A DNA stretch of 9,765 nucleotides from positions 1 to 9,765 of the forward strand of contig CACXCY010000215.1 in the NCBI GenBank assembly GCA_902766265.1, written 5' to 3'. This document shows, piece after piece, positions 1 to 5,965 of this stretch (its first letter is position 1; each line of letters opens with the position of its first letter). Source of the DNA: an uncultured Bacteroidota bacterium. Lineage in GTDB: Bacteria; Bacteroidota; Bacteroidia; Bacteroidales; P3. The position numbers and the translations under genes are program-made. Under the pieces are notes generated by a model. It was given only the letters and a program-made list of their open reading frames with translations. It was not told the DNA's origin and did no database searches.

Positions 1-1
1 G

Positions 2-1159
2 GTGGTCGACGGCGTGAGCCGCAACAGGGTGGTGGCTTCCTATCAGACGGAAGCAACAAAAATGAAGTGCTACGAGGTGCCTGTCACTGATGAGCCCAAG
101 ACCATCTGCAACCTTCATCTGCGGCGGCATGCGGGATCGACCCACAAGCTACTCCTGTTCTCCGTTTTTTTTGAAAACAATGTGAATGTGTACAATGTCA
201 GCGTCTTCACACCGCAGTCGAAGAGTTTTCGACATGTGAACGCTGCCGCCGAGCTTGTGGAACAGTGCCAGGGTACGCAACAGCCGCTGTTACAGAATGC
301 CAGTGACCGCACGAAGACACGGTTGTTGGGCGACGCGGTGATCAGTTTCCGAAACAGCGCGAACATTCATTGCAGAGACATCTACGTGGACGGCACCTAC
401 AGCATCCCTGGGCATTACGGTTACGCGATTTCGGCTGACAACACGTGGAACGCCACGTTCGAGCATGTGGTGGCCGACGGCAACTGGGGGGTGTTCGGCA
501 ACAACAACATGAGCATGACCGTATTGAAGGACTGCGACGTAAACCGTTTCGACATCCATTGCTACGGACGCGACGTGCTGTGCAAGGGCTGCACTTTCAG
601 GAAGAAACAGATTCAGTTCAGCTCTCTCTACGGCACGCTGCAGTTCGACAGCTGCCGCTTCGTGGATTGCATCCCGGTGCGCATCCGCAGTTCCTACAAC
701 GCCTACACGCCGTTCGACATTGTAGTGAATCACTGCACGTTGCTTTCGTCGACGCGGCATCACCAGCTGGTCAACGTCATGCTGAAGGACACGGCGCGCA
801 ACAGCCGTCCCGAGCTCTCGGAGCGATGCCTGCCCAACGTGCGCATCAACGGCCTCACGGTGGAACAGCCCTGGTTTGTACGTCATTTCGACATCTATCA
901 GCCCACTGGCACCACCAAGCTCTGCCGCCAGCCGTTCGACTACCTGAGCAACGTGACGGTCGACAGCTTGCGGATAGTCACCCCGCGCTTCCGGATGCGG
1001 CAGCCCAAGGTCCGAATCACGACCGTGCCCGCCGCCACGCTACGCCCTCTCACAGTGCAAGCCGACGGGCTGCTGCGACAGACTCGCAAGGGGTTGAAAA
1101 TGAAGCCACCAAAGCTGAATATCAAGCTTACCTCCGCGCTGCCCGAGATGGTGCGCTGA
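2..1159 (+). CDS. Parallel beta-helix repeat protein, 5' end outside window
   Basis: This is an open frame running in from the left edge and ending at TGA 1157-1159, with 385 codons visible. The true start is probably outside the window, because no stop precedes position 2 in this frame. From about residue 110 to 250 the protein shows the cadence of a right-handed parallel beta-helix: short alternating hydrophobic strands separated by G/N/D turns. Examples are DAVISFRNSANIHCRDIYVDG near residue 111 (first part), then GYAISADNTWNATFEHVV, VLKDCDVNRFDIHCYG, CKGCTF and FDSCRFVDC, with Asn and Cys stacked at similar positions. The last 60 residues are rich in K, R and P and look less ordered. No catalytic motif of a pectate lyase or other polysaccharide lyase could be assigned. 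Such folds occur in carbohydrate-active enzymes, surface proteins and phage tailspikes, and I cannot choose among these. The fold call is an inference from residue pattern; the function is unknown. Confidence 0.65.
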   Translation: MVDGVSRNRVVASYQTEATKMKCYEVPVTDEPKTICNLHLRRHAGSTHKLLLFSVFFENNVNVYNVSVFTPQSKSFRHVNAAAELVEQCQGTQQPLLQNASDRTKTRLLGDAVISFRNSANIHCRDIYVDGTYSIPGHYGYAISADNTWNATFEHVVADGNWGVFGNNNMSMTVLKDCDVNRFDIHCYGRDVLCKGCTFRKKQIQFSSLYGTLQFDSCRFVDCIPVRIRSSYNAYTPFDIVVNHCTLLSSTRHHQLVNVMLKDTARNSRPELSERCLPNVRINGLTVEQPWFVRHFDIYQPTGTTKLCRQPFDYLSNVTVDSLRIVTPRFRMRQPKVRITTVPAATLRPLTVQADGLLRQTRKGLKMKPPKLNIKLTSALPEMVR

Positions 1160-1308
1160 TGTAGTTGAGAACTACAGCGTGTGTAGTTGAGAACTACAGC
1201 ATGTGTAGTTGAGAACTACAGCATGTGTAGTTGAGAACTACACAAACTGCCCTCCCAAGCCCCCGAAAATGTAACCGAGAACTACACGGTGTGTGACCGA
1301 GAGCTACA
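1160..1308. repeat. Tandem palindrome array 1, 22-bp period
   Basis: The array begins directly after the stop codon of the beta-helix gene. Four identical copies of TGTAGTTGAGAACTACA start at 1160, 1182, 1204 and 1226. Each is a perfect 7-bp inverted repeat (TGTAGTT / AACTACA) around a GAG centre. The 5-bp spacers are GCGTG, GCATG and GCATG. Two diverged copies follow on the same 22-bp register at 1270 (TGTAACCGAGAACTACA) and 1292 (TGTGACCGAGAGCTACA). The slot at 1248 is in phase but no longer resembles the unit. There are no unique spacers of CRISPR length and no cas genes. Function is unknown; possibilities are RNA hairpins, a phased protein-binding array, or a mobile or amplifying minirepeat. 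Confidence 0.9.
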
Positions 1309-1468
1309 TCAGGCGGCACTCCCGACCTCGTAGCGGACAGAAGTGCTAAGATGCAGACAACAAGCAGATTCGCACAACTTTTTGTTGATAGCTTTGTTTA
1401 TAAACTTTCGGGCATCAACCCTTGCTACACGGGCGTTTTTGCGTAATTTTGCATCATAGACCACACGT
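1309..1468 (+). other. Intergenic region upstream of DUF4199 gene
   Basis: Together with array 1 this makes a 309-bp stretch without a gene. I see no supported ORF or RNA gene on either strand. It contains a 10-bp palindrome GTTTATAAAC at 1396-1405, about 55-60 nt upstream of the inferred transcription start. That could be an operator, but a palindrome this short can arise by chance. The only other signal is the promoter at 1422-1451, described separately. Confidence 0.5.
1422..1451 (+). promoter_or_regulatory. Bacteroidetes-type promoter for the 1469-5859 operon
   Basis: A TTG at 1422-1424 serves as the -33 element. It is followed after 19 nt by TAATTTTG at 1444-1451, an exact match to the TAnnTTTG -7 consensus of the Bacteroidetes primary sigma factor. 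Transcription would start near 1458, leaving a leader of only about 10 nt before the ATG at 1469. No Shine-Dalgarno sequence is present, as is usual in this phylum. No comparable promoter is seen in the gaps inside the next five genes, which supports a single operon. Confidence 0.75.
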
Positions 1469-2035
1469 ATGGCTGGATTTTTAAAGCAATACCAATCAGT
1501 AATATACGGCAACTACCGCAAGGCCTACCTCCTTTACGGCCTCTACACGGGGCTCATCATGTCTGGCTACGTGCTGTTCATGCGCATCATCATCCTGCCC
1601 CTCAACGCTCCCGAAACCTACGGCACCGACATAGCTATGCTGGCCGCCATGCTGCTCTTCACCTGCCTCTACCGCAAGCAGTTGCCCGACGGCAAGGTCT
1701 ATTTCAAGGAGCTGATGCTGCTCAACCTGGGCACGGGCGTGATAGCCGCCATCCTCTACGGAGCGTTCCTCGCCCTGTACGGCAACACGTTCGACACCGA
1801 GTTCTTCAACCGCTGCACCGAAACCTACATCAACAACATGACGGCATCCGACAAGCCCGAAGCCGAGATACAGAAAATCGTTGATGCCTACCGCCACTAT
1901 ACCACGTTCCACTGGTCGGCCATCGGAGCGTTCCGCAGCGCGGTGATGAGCATCATCTGCGCCTTCATCGCCTCACTCGTCTTCCGGACAGAACAGAACG
2001 TCGTCAAGCCCCGCCCGAACCGAAACGGACTATAG
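1469..2035 (+). CDS. DUF4199 family integral membrane protein
   Basis: This is a 188-residue membrane protein. Hydrophobic segments lie near residues 19-43, 54-67, 84-104 and 147-172, which suits the four-helix layout of the DUF4199 family of Bacteroidetes. A soluble hairpin at about 105-145 sits between helices 3 and 4 (with the NNMTASDKPEAEIQKIV stretch). The C-terminus is short and basic. The ATG at 1469 is chosen because it lies just downstream of a good promoter and is followed by a typical short cytoplasmic N-terminus. DUF4199 has no established biochemical role. The gene sits 66 nt upstream of a GT2 glycosyltransferase, a pairing common in Bacteroidales, so a helper role in lipid-linked glycan synthesis is possible, but this is inference. 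Confidence 0.82.
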   Translation: MAGFLKQYQSVIYGNYRKAYLLYGLYTGLIMSGYVLFMRIIILPLNAPETYGTDIAMLAAMLLFTCLYRKQLPDGKVYFKELMLLNLGTGVIAAILYGAFLALYGNTFDTEFFNRCTETYINNMTASDKPEAEIQKIVDAYRHYTTFHWSAIGAFRSAVMSIICAFIASLVFRTEQNVVKPRPNRNGL

Positions 2036-2101
2036 CGCCAGGGGAGGGAAGACCCCTCGCCGGCAGAACAGGATATATATAAAGGAATAATACAATATAA
2101 T

Positions 2102-3049
2102 ATGGATAACACAAAGGACATCTCAATCGTCGTACCGCTCTTCAACGAAGACGAATCGCTGCCGCATCTGGCAGAATGGATAGACCGAGTGATGGAGGAA
2201 CACCATTTCGACTACGAAGTGATAATGGTGGACGACGGCAGTAAGGACACCTCGTGGCAAGTCATCGAGGAGCTGCACGCCAAGAACCCCCGCTACCGTG
2301 GAGTGAAGTTCCGCCGCAACTACGGCAAATCGGCCGCCCTCAACTTGGGTTTCGCCCATGCCCAGGGCGACGTGGTCATCACGATGGATGCCGACCTTCA
2401 GGACAGCCCCGATGAAGTACCCGACCTCTACCACATGGTGAAGGACGAGGGATACGACTTGGTGAGCGGTTGGAAGAAGGTGCGCTACGACTCCAAGATA
2501 GCCAAGAACATACCGTCCAAGTTCTTCAACTGGACTACCCGCAAGATGAGTGGCATCAACCTGCACGACTTCAACTGCGGATTGAAGGCCTACCGCCGCG
2601 ATGTGGTGAAGAGCATCGAGGTCTACGGCGAGATGCACCGCTACATCCCCGTCATCGCCAAGTGGGCTGGCTTCACACGCATTGGCGAGAAAGTGGTGCA
2701 GCACCGCAAACGCCAGTACGGCGTCACCAAGTTCGGACTCAACCGATTCGTCAACGGCTACCTTGACCTGATGAGCATCATGTTCATCTCCCGCTTCGGC
2801 AAACAGCCCATGCACTTCTTTGGACTCATCGGTTCGCTGTCGTTCCTGCTGGGCTTCGTGTCGTTTGTGGTCGTGTGCGTCAAGAAGTTCTGCGGCCTGA
2901 TGGCGTTGACCAACAGCGTGTGGTTCTTCGTCTCACTGTTCTTCATGATGCTGGGCGCGCTGCTTTTCCTCACCGGTTTCATCAGTGAGCTGATATGCCG
3001 CAACTCCGCCACCCGCAATGTTTACTTGATTGAGAAAGAACTGGACTAA
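2102..3049 (+). CDS. GT2 glycosyltransferase, polyprenyl-phosphate sugar synthase (GtrB/DPM1-like)
   Basis: This is a 315-residue membrane-linked glycosyltransferase of family GT2. The N-terminal GT-A domain (about 1-230) shows VVPLFNE (10-16), VDDGS (43-47) for nucleotide binding, RRNYGKSAALNLGF (71-84) and the metal-binding DADLQD (96-101). HDFNCGLKAYRRDV starts at residue 155, matching the acceptor-site region of dolichol/undecaprenyl-phosphate sugar synthases. Two C-terminal membrane segments lie at about 237-262 and 271-297. This is the GtrB architecture, in which a nucleotide-activated sugar is moved onto undecaprenyl phosphate at the inner face of the cytoplasmic membrane. The particular sugar (glucose, mannose, GlcNAc or another) cannot be read from the sequence. 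The gene is in an apparent operon with DUF4199 upstream and a HAD phosphatase 79 nt downstream, consistent with an envelope glycoconjugate pathway. Confidence 0.88.
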   Translation: MDNTKDISIVVPLFNEDESLPHLAEWIDRVMEEHHFDYEVIMVDDGSKDTSWQVIEELHAKNPRYRGVKFRRNYGKSAALNLGFAHAQGDVVITMDADLQDSPDEVPDLYHMVKDEGYDLVSGWKKVRYDSKIAKNIPSKFFNWTTRKMSGINLHDFNCGLKAYRRDVVKSIEVYGEMHRYIPVIAKWAGFTRIGEKVVQHRKRQYGVTKFGLNRFVNGYLDLMSIMFISRFGKQPMHFFGLIGSLSFLLGFVSFVVVCVKKFCGLMALTNSVWFFVSLFFMMLGALLFLTGFISELICRNSATRNVYLIEKELD

Positions 3050-3128
3050 TCCGCATACCTCACTCTACAAATACTCAACCAAAACAATAAATAACCGACA
3101 TCTCCCCACCGCCAACCTACTTTCCCGA

Positions 3129-3659
3129 ATGACGAAGAATGCCCTTTTCCTTGACCGTGACGGCGTGCTGAACCGCCGCATCGTGGATGGCTACGTCACA
3201 CGTCCGGAGGATTTTGAGATTCTGCCCGGCGTGCTGGAGGCAATGAAGATATTTGCGGAACGTTTCACTCGCGTGTTCATTGTCACCAACCAGCAAGGTG
3301 TGGGTAAGGGGCTGATGACGGAGGATGACCTGCAGCGGGTGCACGACTACTTCCTGCAGCAGGTGGCACAGGCCGGTGGCCGCGTAGACCGAATCTACTA
3401 TTGCACAGCTCTCAAATCGGCTCATTCTTTCAGACGCAAACCGTCGATAGGCATGGCGTTGCAGGCCCGTAGGGATTTTGCCGACGTGGCGCTGAAACAG
3501 AGTGTGATGGTGGGCGACATGATGAGCGACATGCTCTTCGGTCGCCGTGCAGGCATGACTACGGTGCTGGTGGGCGACGAGCCGCTGACGGCCACGCGCT
3601 ACCCTCATCTGGTGGACTATTGCTATCCCACGCTGCTCGACTACGCAAAGACCCTGTAA
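3129..3659 (+). CDS. HAD-IIIA phosphatase, GmhB/HisB-N-like
   Basis: This is a 176-residue HAD-superfamily phosphatase. Motif I is LDRDGVLN with nucleophile D9 and acid/base D11. Motif II is VTNQQGVGKG (T53). Motif III has the lysine in RRKPSIGM (K104). Motif IV is GDMMSD (D130, D134). The NQQGVG loop and the RKP-x-x-GM signature are those of D-glycero-manno-heptose-1,7-bisphosphate phosphatase (GmhB) and the HisB N-terminal domain. In GmhB a Cys/His zinc loop precedes RKP; here only C92 and H99 lie in that region and the usual Cys-x-Cys pair is absent, so the zinc site looks lost or altered. I chose ATG 3129 because it places the nucleophile about nine residues from the start. The in-frame ATG at 3030 would overlap the glycosyltransferase and add 33 low-complexity residues. 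A sugar-phosphate substrate for a glycan precursor is likely; heptose specifically is unproven. Confidence 0.83.
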   Translation: MTKNALFLDRDGVLNRRIVDGYVTRPEDFEILPGVLEAMKIFAERFTRVFIVTNQQGVGKGLMTEDDLQRVHDYFLQQVAQAGGRVDRIYYCTALKSAHSFRRKPSIGMALQARRDFADVALKQSVMVGDMMSDMLFGRRAGMTTVLVGDEPLTATRYPHLVDYCYPTLLDYAKTL

Positions 3660-3710
3660 CATATCAATGTATTACTCTCCCATAACCGACCATCCAAACT
3701 CTGACCGACT

Positions 3711-4691
3711 ATGATGTACCGTCCCAATACCGCCCCGCCATCCGGCTCTATTCGCAGAGGGCATGCCTCTGCATCGGGGAGGCCGAAGAGAAAACTGCGG
3801 GTGGCTCCGTTGGTCGTCACCCTGGCATGTGTGACGGCAGTGGTGGCCGTCTATGGTTTCTATCGCGCCAGCGTGCGTCCCCACACCATGGTCTTCTCAC
3901 CGTCGACCAAGACGGCTCACCAGCTGGAATACGTGGAGATGAACCGACTGAGTCGCGACCAGATTCCCGAACTCAACCTCAATACGCTCGACTACGGTCG
4001 CACGTTCGACGACATCAACGACACACAGCTGGTGGCGGCACGCCGCAACGGCCTGCGCCGTCCCGAACTCGTCAGCGACCCATCTATCAGCGACGAGCTG
4101 CTGCCGATAGCTTCCAACGACCTCTATGTCGTTGAACCGATGAGCTATGCCAAACCCTACCTCGTGCCTGATGCCGTGCTTATGCTGCAATATATCGGCC
4201 TGAGGTTCCAGGAATTGGTGGGCGAGGCCTATCCTGACCGTCATATCCGCTTCATCGTGACGAGTGCCCTGCGGAGCCAGGACGACGTGCAACGCCTACG
4301 CCGTAGCAACCGCAACGCTACCGAGACATCGTGCCATTGCTTCGGCACCACGATTGACATCACCTACATCCGTTTTCGCGACGAGAACGGCAACGACTTG
4401 GACGACCTGCGTCTGAAGAATCTCCTGTCACAAACTCTCTACGAACTTCGCTACGAGGGAATATGCTACGTCAAGTACGAGCGCCGCCAGGGGTGCTACC
4501 ACCTCACGCTGCGCAACGTTGACTACACAGGTACGCTCAAGTCCGAGCGACAACGTTTCGTCGTGCCCAAGGATTGGTCCTCCCTGCGCGAGCAGACTAC
4601 ACGCCGTCACCGCCGCTCCTTGCCGCGCATCGTCCGCCATAACGAACAGCCCCGCCCCGCGAAGGAGTACACCACTTATATAGAGTACTGA
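3711..4691 (+). CDS. DUF5715 family protein, M15 peptidase-like, membrane-anchored
   Basis: This is a 326-residue protein with a basic N-terminus (1-31), one membrane segment at about 32-51, and an envelope-facing domain, so it is a signal-anchor protein. FIVTSALRSQDDVQRLRRSNRNAT followed by SCHCFGTTID (S207 to D216, start of the motif quoted) fits the SxHxxGxxxD zinc motif of M15/VanY-type D,D-peptidases, with H209 and D216 as ligands. H264 in YHLTLR is a good candidate third ligand. The family (DUF5715) is widespread in Bacteroidetes but not biochemically defined as far as I know. A peptidoglycan carboxypeptidase or endopeptidase role is inferred from the motif. The C-terminus (about 290-326) is Arg-rich. 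ATG 3714 is an equally good start one codon in. The gene lies 51 nt after the HAD gene and 67 nt before ychF. Confidence 0.8.
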   Translation: MMYRPNTAPPSGSIRRGHASASGRPKRKLRVAPLVVTLACVTAVVAVYGFYRASVRPHTMVFSPSTKTAHQLEYVEMNRLSRDQIPELNLNTLDYGRTFDDINDTQLVAARRNGLRRPELVSDPSISDELLPIASNDLYVVEPMSYAKPYLVPDAVLMLQYIGLRFQELVGEAYPDRHIRFIVTSALRSQDDVQRLRRSNRNATETSCHCFGTTIDITYIRFRDENGNDLDDLRLKNLLSQTLYELRYEGICYVKYERRQGCYHLTLRNVDYTGTLKSERQRFVVPKDWSSLREQTTRRHRRSLPRIVRHNEQPRPAKEYTTYIEY

Positions 4692-4758
4692 CCCTCGCGA
4701 GTCGGCATCAACAACCAAGACAACCAAACAATATCAACCACCCAAACACTCTATAGAC

Positions 4759-5859
4759 ATGTCACTACAATGCGGTATAGTAGGATTGCCCAACGTAGGG
4801 AAATCAACGCTCTTCAACTGCCTGAGTAACGCCAAGGCGCAGGCGGCCAACTTTCCGTTCTGCACTATCGAGCCCAACGTGGGGGTGATTACCGTGCCCG
4901 ACGAACGCCTGAACAAATTGGTCGAGATTGAGCATCCCGCAAGTGTAGTCCCCGCCACGGTGGAGATAGTCGACATCGCAGGTCTGGTTAAAGGGGCCTC
5001 GAAAGGCGAGGGGCTCGGCAACAAGTTCCTGGGCGATATCCGCACCACAGATGCCATCATCCATGTGCTGCGCTGTTTCGACGATGACAACATCACCCAT
5101 GTGGATGGCACGGTTGATCCTGTGCGTGACAAACAGACCATCGACCTCGAATTGCAGTTCAAGGACCTTGAAACCATAGAAAACCGCTACGACAAGGAAC
5201 AGAAGAAGGCCAAGACAGGCGGCGACCCCAAGTCAAAGAAGCTGGTGGAGGTGATGGACATCTACCGTCAGGCACTGCTCTCGGGCAAAAGTGCACGTAC
5301 CGTTACGCTGGACGAAACCCAGCAAGAAGCTGCCAAAGAGTTGATGCTTCTCACCGCCAAGCCGATACTTTATGTGTGCAACGTCGATGAGGCATCGGTG
5401 GTGAGTGGTAACAAATATGTTGACGCTGTCCGTGAGGCCGTAAAAGACGAAGGCGCCGAAGTTCTGGTGATAGGGGCAGGTATCGAGGCCGACATTGCCG
5501 AACTGGATTCCTATGAGGAGAAACAGATGTTTCTTGAGGACTTGGGGCTGAAGGAGTCGGGCGTCAACCGACTTATTAAAGCCGCCTACAAGTTGCTCAA
5601 CCTGCAAACTTTCCTCACCGCAGGTCCCAAGGAATGCCGCGCGTGGACTTTCCGTAAAGGCATGAAAGCTCCCCAGACGGCCGGCATCATCCACAGCGAT
5701 TTCGAACGCGGCTTCATCCGCGCCGAAGTCATCAAGTTTGAAGACTATGTGGCTCTCGGCAGCGAAGCCAAGTGTCGGGAACAAGGAAAGATAGCCGTCG
5801 AAGGCAAAGACTACGTGGTGCAGGATGGTGACATTATGCACTTCCGTTTCAATGTATAG
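4759..5859 (+). CDS. ychF: Redox-responsive ATPase YchF (Obg-family)
   Basis: This is a 366-residue protein, the usual full length for YchF. The P-loop is GLPNVGKST (9-17). The G3 region is DIAGLVKGASKGEGLGNKFL from D72. The G4 position is NVDE (208-211) in place of NKxD, the change that makes this Obg-family protein prefer ATP over GTP. A coiled helical insert follows at about 125-200, and the C-terminal TGS domain (about 282-366) ends in DGDIMHFRFNV. YchF binds ribosomes and is linked to oxidative stress and translation accuracy in other bacteria. It appears to be the last gene of the operon that starts at 1469, separated by 67 nt from the DUF5715 gene and followed by a hairpin terminator. 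A private promoter is not evident in that gap. Confidence 0.97.
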   Translation: MSLQCGIVGLPNVGKSTLFNCLSNAKAQAANFPFCTIEPNVGVITVPDERLNKLVEIEHPASVVPATVEIVDIAGLVKGASKGEGLGNKFLGDIRTTDAIIHVLRCFDDDNITHVDGTVDPVRDKQTIDLELQFKDLETIENRYDKEQKKAKTGGDPKSKKLVEVMDIYRQALLSGKSARTVTLDETQQEAAKELMLLTAKPILYVCNVDEASVVSGNKYVDAVREAVKDEGAEVLVIGAGIEADIAELDSYEEKQMFLEDLGLKESGVNRLIKAAYKLLNLQTFLTAGPKECRAWTFRKGMKAPQTAGIIHSDFERGFIRAEVIKFEDYVALGSEAKCREQGKIAVEGKDYVVQDGDIMHFRFNV

Positions 5860-5900
5860 CGGGTGGGGGCACAATAAATTGTCGTTTTCTGTGTTATGCA

Positions 5901-5939
5901 GTTGTCTATAGTCGCAAAACTATAGGCAACTTCTTCTTA
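5901..5939 (+). terminator. Hairpin terminator after ychF
   Basis: An 11-bp stem pairs GTTGTCTATAG (5901-5911) with CTATAGGCAAC (5920-5930), with one G-U pair, around the 8-nt loop TCGCAAAA. It is followed by TTCTTCTTA. The U-tract is interrupted by C, so termination may be incomplete. The position 42 nt after the ychF stop fits the end of that operon. Some transcription could read through into the porW-like gene, for which I found no canonical promoter. Confidence 0.7.
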
Positions 5940-5965
5940 TAGTATCACTCAACCGACTGAAAGCA

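Noticed and set aside
445..1164. 239-codon + strand frame overlapping the beta-helix gene
   Set aside because: Its translation is R/H/A-rich and compositionally abnormal, whereas the other frame shows regular beta-helix rungs.
1160..1308. Array 1 as a CRISPR array
   Set aside because: Repeat is 17 bp, spacers are 5 bp and nearly identical, and no cas gene is present.
1309..1512. 67-codon - strand frame in the intergenic region
   Set aside because: It overlaps the promoter and start of the DUF4199 gene and shows no recognisable domain.
3030..3128. Upstream ATG 3030 as start of the HAD phosphatase
   Set aside because: It overlaps the end of the glycosyltransferase and adds 33 residues unlike any HAD N-terminus; ATG 3129 puts the DRDG motif at the normal position.
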